Shown in pieces: positions 51,534 through 60,910 of a stretch of 64,000 nt of DNA. How positions within the stretch are numbered: position 1 is the stretch's first letter; the number at the start of each line of letters is the position of its first letter. Under the pieces are notes generated by a model that saw nothing but the letters and a program-made list of their open reading frames with translations, did not search any database and had not been told where the DNA came from. The DNA lies in the NCBI RefSeq assembly GCF_036378875.1, contig NZ_DASUVO010000073.1, positions 62,001-126,000 of the forward strand, given 5' to 3'. A program made the position numbers and the translations under genes. Source of the DNA: Actinophytocola sp036378875. GTDB lineage: Bacteria; Actinomycetota; Actinomycetes; Mycobacteriales; Pseudonocardiaceae.

Positions 51534-52847
51534 ATGATGCTGTACCGAAGGAGATGGCTCGCCGGTGCGGGTGCCCTCAGCGCGGTGGCCGCGCTGGTGG
51601 TGGCCGGTGTGGCGATCGCGCAGCCGCCGACCGGGGCGGGCACGGACGTCTCGACGTGCAACAACCCGGTGCTGAACAAGACGCTCGCCGAGTGGGGATC
51701 GCTGCGCGGGGCGAGTGCGGTCCGCGAGGCCGTCGTCGACCACCAGTCGGCGAGGTTCGCCTACGCGCAGAAGAACAACTCCGTGCTGAACCCGTCGTTC
51801 TACCTGCCGCAGCAGCACGTCGTGAGCGGTGAGGTGTGGACCTTCGCCTACGACGTCGCGGCCGAGCAGAGCGGACGTGCCCGCGTAGAGGTCGACTGGT
51901 ACTCCACGCCCGAGGGTGACAACAGCGGGTACCTCGGGAACGTCCCCGGCGCGTGGGTGTCGTTCGCGGCCGGTGGGTGGACCCGTGTCGCGAGCGAGTT
52001 CACCGTCCCGCCCGGCGCGGTGCGGGCGAACGTGGTCTCCGACCACGATTACGCCGCCACTGGTGCGAGCTTCCGGGCGACCGCGTGCGACTACCGCGTG
52101 GACTCCAGCCCCACGGTCCCGCCCACCGACCAGACGCAGGCCGCCGTTCGGCACGGCTGGGGTGCGCCGCTGCCGAGTTCCGACGAGTTCGGCAACACCG
52201 GTCCGGTCGATCCGGCGAAATGGTCGGTGCCCAGCGGCACTGTCGGCGGGACGGCGGGTTGTTGGGAGGGGCACAACGGCAACGGTCGGCGCTGCGCGAA
52301 GAACGCCTTGGTGGCGAACGGGATCATGAAGATGACCGGTGAGGCGAACGGCGACACGGGGTGGCTCAAGCACCGGCTCGACAGGCAATACGGCCGTTGG
52401 GAGATCCGGTCGCGTTCGCAGAACACCGGCGCCTCGGGCGGCCGGTACCACCCGCTGCACCTGATCTGGCCGACCTCCGAGCGGTGGCCCCAGGACGGCG
52501 AGTACGACTGGGTCGAGTACACCGATCCCGACGCCCAGTGCCTGTCGGCGTTCCTGCACTACCCGCACCCCTCGAACGTCGGCGTCCAACAGGAGTACCG
52601 CGAACGCTGTCCGGTGGACATGCGCCAGTGGCACAATTTCGCCTTCGAATGGACCCCTTCCGCGGTGGTCGGCTACGTGGACGGCGTCGAATGGTTCCGC
52701 GTCTCCGGCGGTGGCGGCCCGAACGGGCGGCAGAACATCCAGACCATGCCGTCGGGGCACCTCAACATCCAACTCGACAACTTCACCGGTAGTAGCGGTC
52801 TGCGTCCGGCGGTGTTCGAGGTCGACTGGGTCCGCGTCTACTCCTGA
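51534..52847 (+). CDS. secreted GH16 beta-glucanase-like enzyme with N-terminal beta-sandwich
   Basis: 437 residues. Signal (about 1-29), a CBM-like jelly roll (about 38-190) and a GH16 domain (about 205-437). The catalytic strand is DGEYDWVEY, keeping the E-x-D-x-x-E spacing of GH16 with Tyr in place of the usual Ile/Leu; HNFAFEWTP, VVGYVDGVEWF and the ending FEVDWVRVYS are typical. Target is probably a beta-1,3/1,4-glucan or galactan. GAAGGAAGGA lies before ATG 51534 (51537 possible). Strong terminator follows. Confidence 0.83.
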   Translation: MMLYRRRWLAGAGALSAVAALVVAGVAIAQPPTGAGTDVSTCNNPVLNKTLAEWGSLRGASAVREAVVDHQSARFAYAQKNNSVLNPSFYLPQQHVVSGEVWTFAYDVAAEQSGRARVEVDWYSTPEGDNSGYLGNVPGAWVSFAAGGWTRVASEFTVPPGAVRANVVSDHDYAATGASFRATACDYRVDSSPTVPPTDQTQAAVRHGWGAPLPSSDEFGNTGPVDPAKWSVPSGTVGGTAGCWEGHNGNGRRCAKNALVANGIMKMTGEANGDTGWLKHRLDRQYGRWEIRSRSQNTGASGGRYHPLHLIWPTSERWPQDGEYDWVEYTDPDAQCLSAFLHYPHPSNVGVQQEYRERCPVDMRQWHNFAFEWTPSAVVGYVDGVEWFRVSGGGGPNGRQNIQTMPSGHLNIQLDNFTGSSGLRPAVFEVDWVRVYS

Positions 52848-52886
52848 CCCTCGACAACGAGAAGAGCCTGCCGAGAAAAGGGGGGT

Positions 52887-52923
52887 GCGTGGGGCGCAGC
52901 GGTAGGTACGCTGCGCCCCACGC
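52887..52923. terminator. strong hairpin after GH16
   Basis: Perfect 15-bp stem (GCGTGGGGCGCAGCG / CGCTGCGCCCCACGC) and 7-nt loop, 40 nt after the GH16 stop. Confidence 0.85.
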
Positions 52924-53360
52924 GGCGGTGCGACTCCCGGCGGCACAGGGCCGCCATCAGCAGCCCGTGCAGCCGCTCGCGCTGCGGGTAGCAGGCGGCC
53001 AGAACTCGCAATTCCGGGACCGGTTCCGCGTCCCGCCCGCGCCTCCAAGTCCGGGCGTTCTTCCAGTACTGCCAAGCACTCCTCGGTCAACGCCTGTTTG
53101 ATCGAGGCGACGCAGGGAGCGTTCACGTCCTCCAGCGGCTCACCCCGCCACAGTCCCAGTGCACGGCGCAGTACCGACGCCCTTCCCTCACCGCGGGACT
53201 GCGCGACCAGTGCGCGATCTGCCACAGACCCGATACGGCCTGCTGCAACACGTTGCGCGCCGTTCGCGGCATCCGGTCGTCGTCCCACAGCGCATCGACG
53301 AACCGGTCGAACACCACCACCCGACTGGCGTACCTCAGGAGCAGTGTCAGCACGCACCGT
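52924..53360 (-). pseudogene. degraded SARP/AfsR-type regulator remnant
   Basis: Pieces of an AfsR/SARP regulator survive in three minus-strand frames: LLLRYASRVVVFDRFVDALW...RNVLQQAVS (DNA-binding domain, near 53230-53353), RRALGLWRGEPLEDV...LTEECLAVLEER (near 53035-53160) and ELRVLAACYPQRERL (BTAD, near 52925-53014). No complete frame remains and the ATPase/TPR part is absent. Not in the 49.8-50.8 kb gap; lies between GH16 and the kinase. Confidence 0.75.
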
Positions 53361-53663
53361 TGCCGCGCTTAGGGAATCGCGACCTCCACACCCGGTGCCA
53401 CTCCGTGACCGGCCCCGACAAAGCCTGGTTCGCGTTGAACCGTCTGCTCACTTTCGGTAGACAGGACGGGTGGCGAGAGACGGCGGCCGGGGCGCACCAC
53501 TGCCGTGGAGGTCATCGCGCTCGTGGGCATGTCCCACCACGTTTCTCCTCTCCGGGAACGAGCTACCCGCCAGCATGCCGCGACGGTCCGGGAGGATTTC
53601 CCTGCGAAAGCCCGGAAAAGCGGCTCGTCCGACCGGATACGACGCGACGAGGGAGAGCGAATC

Positions 53664-55442
53664 GTGCAGACGGAGCGAGTCGTGGCCAACAGGTACCGGC
53701 TGGAAGAACAGATCGGCTCCGGGGGCGGCGGAGTCGTGTGGCGGGCCACCGACGAACGCCTCGGCAGGCCGGTCGCGCTGAAGCGAGCCCTGTCCGGGGA
53801 CGGGGACCCGCAGCGGTTCCGGCAGTTGGAGCGCGAGGCGAAGCTGCTCGCCCAGCTGAACCACCGGCATGTTGTGACGATCTACGACGTGCTCGACGAC
53901 AATGGCGAGTGCTGGCTGATCATGGAGTACGTACCGGCGCGGAGCATGGCCGAGCTGGACGTCGTCGCACCTCGGCAGGCGGCGAAGCTGGGCGCGCAGA
54001 TCGCCGACGCGCTCGCGGCGGTGCACGCGAAGGGCATCCTGCACCGCGACATCAAGCCCGGCAACGTCCTCATGATCTCCGACGACGAGGTGAAACTCGC
54101 CGACTTCGGCATCTCCCGTGACGCCGCGGGTGACGCGACCGTGACCGGCCCTGGGCTCCTCACCGGGTCACCGGGGTACGTGGCGCCGGAGGTGGCCAAC
54201 GGTGCCGCGCCGACGGCGGCGTCCGACGTGTTCTCGCTGGCATCCACACTGTTCGCCGTGGTGGAGGGCGAGTCACCAGTCGGGTCGACGACCGACGACA
54301 TGCGGCTGCGCCTTCGACGAGCCGCCAACGGCGCCATCGCCACGCCGCGCAGGAGCGGCCCGCTCGCGCCGGTACTGGAGCGAATGCTGCGGGTCGACGC
54401 CGGACAACGTCCCACCGCGGCCGAGGCGCACGAGATCCTCGCGGACATCGCCGGCGTGCAGACGACCCGGCGCGCAGACCGCCCGAGGTTCGCTGGGCGC
54501 CGCAGGCTTCTCGTGACTGCCGGAGCGCTGGTCGCGGTCGTGGCAGTGGTGGCGACCTGCATCCTGTTCTTCGATGAGCCAGGGACACCGACGGGGCCTG
54601 TGCTCGGTCCCGACGGGCGCACCGCCGATCCGTGCTCGCTGATCCGTGACGCGGCTCTGGAGCCGTTCGGCAATCCCAACCTGGTCTCGGACGATTCCGG
54701 GTTCAACCAGTGCAACGTCATCGTCAAGAAGGGCGGGAAGGAGGCGAACCTACGGGCGTTGATCGACAGCACTCCCGGCGAGCAGTCGCCCGTGCAGGCA
54801 CAGGACAAGGGCCGGTACCGGCTCGTGACCGAACCGGCGGGTGAGGGGTCCTGCAGGCGCCGGCTGCTGTTGCCCGACGGCTACGAGATCCGGATCGAGG
54901 TGACCAGAGCCAACGCGATCGACGCCGACGCGTGCGCGATGACCGACGTCGCCGTCCGGAGCGCCGACGCGGTGATCACCAAAGGACCGATTCCGGAACG
55001 CCGGCCCGACAACCCGACGTTGCAGCTGAACTCCTTCAGCTGGGAGGACGCCTGCAGGGCCAAGGACTCGCCGTCGTTCCCCAACCGGCCCGGGATCGAC
55101 CGCGAGAACCCGGAGGTCGGCTTCGGAGGCTGGACGTGCACCTGGACCAGTATTGCCGACGGGATCGTTTACCGGCTGCGCTTCACCCGGGCGAGGCCGT
55201 TGGTCAAGTCCGGTGCGACGGAGGTGGTGATCGACGGCCGGTATTCCGTGATCGGCTATCCCGGAGACGCACCTGGCGACGACACATGCGAGATCGAAAC
55301 GCACAACCTCACCTACGTGGACGCATACGGCTATGACAAGGACGAGGTGTTGGAAACCACTGTTATCGGCAAGAGCCTGTCGCCGGACGAGCGGTGCCAG
55401 CTCGCGACCCGGTTGGCCACCGCCTTCTTCCCACCACGGTGA
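53664..55442 (+). CDS. membrane Ser/Thr protein kinase
   Basis: 592 residues. Kinase domain about 8-262: IGSGGGGVVW (P-loop), VALKRAL (Lys), HRDIKPGN (catalytic loop), DFGISRD, GSPGYVAPE. One membrane span (about 283-303) and a 285-residue extracellular domain with paired Cys (DPCSLI, FNQCNV, WTCTW, DDTCEI), unlike PASTA repeats, so it is likely a different sensor. GTG 53664 chosen since it directly precedes the conserved VVANRYRLEE; upstream frame is longer. The FHA gene 72 nt downstream probably binds its phosphothreonines. Confidence 0.88.
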   Translation: MQTERVVANRYRLEEQIGSGGGGVVWRATDERLGRPVALKRALSGDGDPQRFRQLEREAKLLAQLNHRHVVTIYDVLDDNGECWLIMEYVPARSMAELDVVAPRQAAKLGAQIADALAAVHAKGILHRDIKPGNVLMISDDEVKLADFGISRDAAGDATVTGPGLLTGSPGYVAPEVANGAAPTAASDVFSLASTLFAVVEGESPVGSTTDDMRLRLRRAANGAIATPRRSGPLAPVLERMLRVDAGQRPTAAEAHEILADIAGVQTTRRADRPRFAGRRRLLVTAGALVAVVAVVATCILFFDEPGTPTGPVLGPDGRTADPCSLIRDAALEPFGNPNLVSDDSGFNQCNVIVKKGGKEANLRALIDSTPGEQSPVQAQDKGRYRLVTEPAGEGSCRRRLLLPDGYEIRIEVTRANAIDADACAMTDVAVRSADAVITKGPIPERRPDNPTLQLNSFSWEDACRAKDSPSFPNRPGIDRENPEVGFGGWTCTWTSIADGIVYRLRFTRARPLVKSGATEVVIDGRYSVIGYPGDAPGDDTCEIETHNLTYVDAYGYDKDEVLETTVIGKSLSPDERCQLATRLATAFFPPR

Positions 55443-55514
55443 CGCGGGAACCCTCCCGCCGGTCCCGGACAGGCTGGCGGGCATGCTGCTCACACGAGGC
55501 GCCAGGAGGCGGAC

Positions 55515-56303
55515 ATGCCAGGACAACGGCTGAACGAGCTCCCGGCGAACCACCACAGCTTAGCCCTCGGAGTCCCCGTCAGCGTCGCACCCGGCACGCT
55601 GCACGTGCTGGCTGCGACCGGCGGCATCACCGTCGGCTCAAAGGAGGGGCGGACTATCCTCTTCGGACGGAGCAGACCGGATGTGCACGTCTGCGTCGGC
55701 GAGGACGACCTGCGCATCAGCAGGGAGCACGGGGCGCTCACCTGTTGCGGTGACCAGTGGTGGATCAGCACCCTGGGTCGCCTGCCGTTGCGGCTGCCCG
55801 AATCCCGCCTGTTGTTCCGCCAGGACGAGCCGATCCCGTTGCGGACGGGGTACACCCCGCTGTTCGTCCGCGGTTCCCACGAACGACTGCACCTGCTCGA
55901 AGTGCACGTGCAACCAAGGGACGGCAACCGACCACCGGCCGACCACCACGCGCCGACCAGGCCTCCACGCACCTGGCACCTCACCTCCGTGGAGAAGCGC
56001 GTGGTCGTCGTGCTCGCCCAGCGGTACCTCCTGCACGAGCGGCACCCGATTCCCCTGTCCTGGCGTCAGGTCGCGGAACACCTCAACGAGATCCGGCCCG
56101 CCGACGACTGGAACCACAAGAAGGTCGAGCGTGTCGTCGCCGAGGTGCGGAACCGGTTGAGCGGCAACGGTGTGTCCGGCCTGACCCGTGAAGAGGTCGG
56201 TGAGCCCATCGGGAACACGCTGAACCACAACCTCATCCGCGAACTGATGGAGAGCACCACTCTCGTACCACCGGACCTGCGCATCCTCGACCACGACGGC
56301 TGA
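55515..56303 (+). CDS. FHA-domain protein
   Basis: 262 residues. FHA domain (about 28-105) with GRSRPD and RISREHG, the phosphothreonine-binding Arg and Ser/His motif. The C-terminal half (about 150-262) contains a winged-helix-like block (SWRQVAEHLNEI, VERVVAEVRNRL) resembling DNA-binding or kinase-substrate adaptors. Follows the kinase gene, so it likely reads out its autophosphorylation. Confidence 0.82.
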   Translation: MPGQRLNELPANHHSLALGVPVSVAPGTLHVLAATGGITVGSKEGRTILFGRSRPDVHVCVGEDDLRISREHGALTCCGDQWWISTLGRLPLRLPESRLLFRQDEPIPLRTGYTPLFVRGSHERLHLLEVHVQPRDGNRPPADHHAPTRPPRTWHLTSVEKRVVVVLAQRYLLHERHPIPLSWRQVAEHLNEIRPADDWNHKKVERVVAEVRNRLSGNGVSGLTREEVGEPIGNTLNHNLIRELMESTTLVPPDLRILDHDG

Positions 56304-56635
56304 GACCTGCACGGTGCCGGCCTCAGACACCCTCTTCTGCCGCGAAGCGGGCGACCGTCGTGGTCCAGCAATGCACTCTTACGCTGATGTGGTGTGTGCT
56401 CTCCGCCGGCTCGGTAATGGAAACCCCACCGGCCGCCTCTACAGCTGCCAGTCCCTGGAAGGGATCCCCCTTCGAAGGTGAACTTTCGTATTCGGCAACG
56501 TCTGTGAAGAGGTTTGATCCCGTCGGCTGCGGCGCTACACGTAAGCAGTAGCCTTGTTATCACCCTCGCTTTGATTCGCCCCGACAGACAATGGGACAAT
56601 AACTGGGCGTCCTGGGCATGAGCGGGACGGAACGG
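56304..56635. other. non-coding stretch, about 330 nt
   Basis: No gene or structured element recognised. Includes an AT-richer part near 56540-56600. Confidence 0.4.
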
Positions 56636-57297
56636 CTAGCGTGGAACCACGGATCCTGCTGTGGTGCGTCGGCCGGACCTTATGTGGTACACGATCGCGC
56701 GCGGCGCCGGTGGATCTTCCTTGCCCAAGGCCTCGATTCCGGGCACGCGGTGGGTGCGCAGTGCCAGCCCCGGCATGGTGGTCACGCCCATGCCCGCGGC
56801 GACCAGTGCCTGCTTGACGATGATGTCGTCGCTCGTGTCCGCGATGGGCGGGACGAAGCCCGCCTTGTCGCAGGCCTCGAGGAACCCGCGGCGGCAGTTC
56901 TCGCAGCCCGCGATCCAGGCGGAGTCGCGATTGCGGAAGACGACCGCGACGTCGACCTGCCCGGCTCGCAGCAGATCGAGTGCCACGCGCGGGTGGGCCT
57001 CGATCAGGTGCAGTTCGATGCCGGGGTGCTCGCGGCGCAGGGTGCCAGCGGCGTGCGGCACCAGCGCGGCGAGCGCCGACTGGAAGCCGGCGACCCGGAC
57101 GCGGCCGGTGCGCAGGCCCACCATCGCGGACAGTACCGCGGCGGCGGAGTCGACCCGGCCGACGATCTCGGTGGCGCGCCGGGCCAGGTGCTCGCCCTCC
57201 GGGGTGAGCCGGATACCCCGGCCGACCCGCTGGACGAGCCTGGCGCCGGTCTCGGCCTCCAGCCTGGCCAGATGATGGCTGACGGCGGGCGAGAACC
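56636..57297 (-). pseudogene. LysR-family regulator remnant
   Basis: Begins mid helix-turn-helix (FSPAVSHHLARLEAETGARL), lacking about 26 N-terminal residues and a start. The effector domain is present up to VDVAVVFRN and then jumps to DSAWIAGCENCRRGF..., a loss of about 50 residues of the substrate-binding domain, before ALVAAGMGVTTMPGLAL. The C-terminus has also decayed. The long plus-strand open frame across this region is its antisense shadow. Confidence 0.75.
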
Positions 57298-57379
57298 CGT
57301 AACCGCAGGACGAATGAGTCGGAGTGCGGGAGGCTGCGAGGAGCTCATGCAGAGACAGAAGGAACACCAGGAGATCATC

Positions 57380-57850
57380 ATGAACGAAACCGACCAGCGA
57401 GGTCCTGGGCGCGGGACGGTCCAGCGGATGGACAACGTCGCCATCGTCGTCGACGACCTCGCGGCTGCCAAGGCGTTCTTCGCCGAACTCGGACTGGTGC
57501 TGGAGGGCGAGGCGACAGTCGAGGGCAGCGCGGTGGATCGCCTCGTCGGGCTCGGGGGAGTCCGATCGGACATCGCGATGATGCGCACCCCGGACGGCCA
57601 CGGACGGCTCGAGCTGACCAAGTACCACACGCCGTCGAGCCCAGTCGGCGACCCGCGCGCTCCGGTGAACACGCTGGGCGCCCATCGCATCATGTTCGCC
57701 GTCGAGGACATGGACGACATCCTCGATCGCTTGCGGCCACACGGAGCCGAACTCCTCGGCGAGCTGGTGCGGTACGAGAACAGCTACCGGCTCTGCTACC
57801 TCCGCGGCCCCGCAGGCATCCTCGTCGCGCTGGCCGAGCAGCTCAAGTGA
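57380..57850 (+). CDS. VOC-family (glyoxalase/dioxygenase fold) protein
   Basis: 156 residues. RMDNVAIVVDDLAAAKAFF start, GRLELTKYH metal-ligand Glu/His region and GAHRIMFAVEDMDDIL second module make the paired beta-alpha-beta-beta-beta VOC fold. Enzyme class (glyoxalase, dioxygenase, resistance protein) cannot be told. ATG 57380 has AGGAG 6 nt upstream. It is divergent from the LysR remnant that may once have controlled it. Confidence 0.82.
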   Translation: MNETDQRGPGRGTVQRMDNVAIVVDDLAAAKAFFAELGLVLEGEATVEGSAVDRLVGLGGVRSDIAMMRTPDGHGRLELTKYHTPSSPVGDPRAPVNTLGAHRIMFAVEDMDDILDRLRPHGAELLGELVRYENSYRLCYLRGPAGILVALAEQLK

Positions 57851-57893
57851 CCGGTCGCCAGCATCGGGGCCACCCTTCAGTTTCTGCGGCGTG

Positions 57894-58859
57894 TCATTGG
57901 TATGCCTTGGCCATGGCGTGGAAGGACTGTTTGGGGGCGAGGCTGCCGTCGGGCATGAGTTTGCATACCCCGTAGGAGGCCATGTCGAGGTCGAAGCGCG
58001 GGTCCGTGCGGTGCGGGTACTCGTAGCCGGCGAAGGTGAACCAGAAGGCGGTGTCCACGCCTTCCTCGTCGAAAACTGCCAACATCTCACGCAGGTAGCG
58101 GGCCTGTTCGTCCTCGTCGCGGGTGTAGTCGCCGTCGAGGCGGGGCGGGTCGGCTTCGTGGTCGACGATGGCCCAGCCGAGGCCGCCGCGTTCGGCCGCG
58201 CCTCGGTAGGTGCAGCAGCCGAACTCGGTCGCCGCGAGTGGTTTGCCGTGCCGGAGGTATTCCCGCACGCCCTGGCGGAAGGCGTCGCTGGTGTCGCCGT
58301 AGGCGTCGACGCTCACGATGTCGAAGGGCGCCCAGTCGATCTGTTCCCATGTTCCGGCGGCGTAGGTGACTTTGCCGTGGAACCGTTCGCGCACCGTCGC
58401 CGCGGTGTCGGCGAGCACGGCGTCCAACCGGGCGGGGAGTTCGGCGAGTCGGGCCAGTGCGTCGGGGTCGCCGTTGGTCAGGGCCTTGATCCTGGCGAGG
58501 CTGTCGTCTCCGGGGAGGAAACCGGCGGCGAACAGGCTCAGCTCGCAGCCGGCGACGAAGACCTCCGCTCCTACCTTCTGGGCGCGGTCCGCGCAGTCAG
58601 CGAAGTACGGCAGCAGCTCGGATGCGGACAGTTCGCAGGGGAACGGGGAGTACCAGACCTCCAGCCCGGCGTCGGCTGCGTGTCCGGCGGCGACCGCCAG
58701 CCGCTCGGGGTCGCCGCCGGTGATCCGCACGGCATCGCAGTGCAGATCGTCGGCGATGACACGGATCTCCCGCCGCACCGCGTCGGCGTCGAAGACAGGC
58801 CGCGAACTCCGCCCACCGGGAGTGAAGCCGGTGTCGTAGGTGATGCCCTTGACTCGCAT
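57894..58859 (-). CDS. TIM-barrel protein, GH-A clan-like, uncharacterised
   Basis: 321 residues. MRVKGITYDTGF start, then barrel strands with CDAVRITG, EVWYSPFP, VFVAGCELSLF, VSVDAYGDT, AATEFGC and AFWFTFAGYEYP. The ATEFG motif sits where clan GH-A enzymes carry the nucleophile Glu, and GCELS may supply the second. Relatives in streptomycetes are often labelled abortive-infection protein, without functional proof. No signal peptide. Confidence 0.65.
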   Translation of the reverse strand: MRVKGITYDTGFTPGGRSSRPVFDADAVRREIRVIADDLHCDAVRITGGDPERLAVAAGHAADAGLEVWYSPFPCELSASELLPYFADCADRAQKVGAEVFVAGCELSLFAAGFLPGDDSLARIKALTNGDPDALARLAELPARLDAVLADTAATVRERFHGKVTYAAGTWEQIDWAPFDIVSVDAYGDTSDAFRQGVREYLRHGKPLAATEFGCCTYRGAAERGGLGWAIVDHEADPPRLDGDYTRDEDEQARYLREMLAVFDEEGVDTAFWFTFAGYEYPHRTDPRFDLDMASYGVCKLMPDGSLAPKQSFHAMAKAYQ

Positions 58860-59110
58860 TCATCGCTCCTCATCAGGTGACCGAAACGCGGTCACCCCTC
58901 ATCCGCTGTCGGATCCGAACGTTAGGCAGAGCGCGAAACACCGGTCAACGAAACCTCTCCAGGATTCGCACTGTTTCCGCTGTTCACAACCGTGATCGGC
59001 GATTGCAATGACAATGCCGGCTAATGCACACCCGAGACCGCCGTTGCAACGGTTGACGACTGGCTCGCATACTGGCGCCCGAGAACGACCGAAGAGGAGG
59101 GGCCGGCCGG

Positions 59111-59866
59111 ATGCCAGGACGCAGGCTGACCAGCGCCGACCGCCGGCAGATCGCCGCAGGCTTGGCGCGGGGCCTGGACTACGCCGGGATCGCCCACCAG
59201 TTGGGTCGTCCCACCTCCACGGTGAGCCGGGAGGTCGCGCGCAACGGCGGGCCGGGCCGCTACCGAGCGGACCTGGCCCAACTCGCCACCACCCACCGCG
59301 CCCGGCGCAGCCCCCGCCCGCCGGCAGCCGCGCAACGGGCCAGCGAGCACAGCGGTCCCGACCCCGACGCGGCGGCCGCGTTCATGACCGACCTCACCAC
59401 GGCACTCATCGAGACCGGCATGCCGCGCACCGCCGCCGGGGTGATGGCCTGTTTGTTCACCTCCGACACCGGCAGCCGTACCGCCGCCGAACTGGCCCAG
59501 CACCTGCGGGTCAGCGCGGCGACCATCTCGCACGCGGTCGGCCTGCTGCACCAGCACGGGCTGATCCGCCGCGACCGCGACGGCCAGAGCCGGCGCCACC
59601 GGTACTTCCTCGACGAGAACGCGGGCCTTCGCTCCGCGGTGGTCGGCGTCCGCGCGAACCAGCGATTCGCCACCACCGCCCTGCGCGGCGCCGACATCTT
59701 CGGAACAGACACCGCTGTCGGAAGCCGGCTCGCCGCCGCGGGCCGATTCCTCGAACAACTCGGCAACGACATCCTCCGCGCCGCCGAAAAGCACTGGCGC
59801 ACCACCGTGGGCGCCGGGTCAACGCACACGCGGACAACCCACCCCACGACGATGCACCAGCGGTAA
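59111..59866 (+). CDS. chimeric HTH regulator (IS30-like HTH plus MarR-type wing)
   Basis: 251 residues. N-terminal RRLTSADRRQIAAGL...IAHQLGRPTSTVSREVARNGG is the HTH_38 motif seen in IS30-type transposases; the middle (about 100-190) has a MarR/GbsR-type winged helix (TAAELAQHLRVSAATISHAVGLLHQHGLI, RRHRYFLDE). Small regulators with this pair are common in actinomycetes. The C-terminus is a helical dimer region. Target is unknown. Confidence 0.8.
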   Translation: MPGRRLTSADRRQIAAGLARGLDYAGIAHQLGRPTSTVSREVARNGGPGRYRADLAQLATTHRARRSPRPPAAAQRASEHSGPDPDAAAAFMTDLTTALIETGMPRTAAGVMACLFTSDTGSRTAAELAQHLRVSAATISHAVGLLHQHGLIRRDRDGQSRRHRYFLDENAGLRSAVVGVRANQRFATTALRGADIFGTDTAVGSRLAAAGRFLEQLGNDILRAAEKHWRTTVGAGSTHTRTTHPTTMHQR

Positions 59867-60043
59867 CACCCGGTCACGTAAGCACGTTTGCTCATGTTCA
59901 CGCGGAACCTGCAGCCGCGTAACGGTTCTCGCGTCCTCGCCGTCGCCAACGCCCACGCCGAGCATGGCGTGGAACGGCCGGGTGTCCAGTCGCTGTCCAG
60001 TGCGGGCGGTGATGGTCGGGCTCTCACCGAACGAGGAGGGAAC

Positions 60044-60880
60044 ATGGCCGTTCGATACAACCTGGTCGTCCGCGTCGTCGTTGCGTTACTCGGCTTCGCC
60101 GCGACCACCGCCGTGTCCGCATCGCCCGCGGCGGCCAGCCCGGACGCGGGACGGGCCGCCCCGGCAGGCACGGTGACCTACGTCGAGCAGGGCCACCGCA
60201 CCGACAAGGGCACCTGTCGGTTCGAGTCCGAGGGCGAGCGGCACGTGGACGACGGGGCGGTGGTGCTCTACTTCACCGAGCTCGCTTACGATCCGGCGAC
60301 CTGCGTACGCAGGATGGCGAGAGCGGAGTACAGACCCGACGAGGTCCCACCGGCCATCGCGAGACAACTCGCCGCCGGCTCGTCGAAGGAAGCCGCCGGG
60401 CAGCACCGCGCGGAGAGCGGGCAACGCGGTTCGGCCGCGCGGCCCGGTGTTCAGGCCGTCATCCCCTACACGATGACCGTCCAGGTGTGGTGGGAGGATC
60501 CCGTCTACATCGACCTGACGATGACCCGCTCGACCCTCGGGTGGGCATACAGCACTCCGGATCTGCTGCTGTACGGCCCGAGTTACCACGAGGCCTACTG
60601 GTACTGGTTCGACGCCAGCGGCTGGAAGCGGGACCACGCCGACTACCTGTTCTACGACGACGGCGCCAACACCGGCACCAACACGGTGGGCCGGTTCAGC
60701 AATTCCAGCTTCTACCTTCCCGTCATCTGCGACACCGTCGGCGGTACGACCTATGCTGACCACGCCCTGACCTACGCCTGGGCGTCCAACTACGGATACT
60801 TCGGCTACAGCCTCTACAGCGAGAAGTCGGGCAACTGCGCCGACGGCATGTACGGCAGCTACATCGTCACCCTGGCCTGA
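60044..60880 (+). CDS. secreted protein of unknown function
   Basis: 278 residues. Clear Sec signal (about 1-34), a basic/acidic middle (about 45-150), then a Tyr/Trp-rich C-terminal domain (MTVQVWWEDPVY, YHEAYWYWFDASGW, NYGYFGYSLY, GNCADGMYGSY) with several Cys, likely a small all-beta secreted domain. Family not recognised. GAGGAGGG before ATG 60044 fixes the start. Confidence 0.75.
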   Translation: MAVRYNLVVRVVVALLGFAATTAVSASPAAASPDAGRAAPAGTVTYVEQGHRTDKGTCRFESEGERHVDDGAVVLYFTELAYDPATCVRRMARAEYRPDEVPPAIARQLAAGSSKEAAGQHRAESGQRGSAARPGVQAVIPYTMTVQVWWEDPVYIDLTMTRSTLGWAYSTPDLLLYGPSYHEAYWYWFDASGWKRDHADYLFYDDGANTGTNTVGRFSNSSFYLPVICDTVGGTTYADHALTYAWASNYGYFGYSLYSEKSGNCADGMYGSYIVTLA

Positions 60881-60910
60881 GCCCCGCAAGGGACACGAGG
60901 GCGCGCCAGG

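Noticed and set aside
56618..57379. Long plus-strand ORF leading into the VOC gene
   Set aside because: It is antisense to the LysR remnant; the VOC fold begins at 57380 with its own ribosome site.
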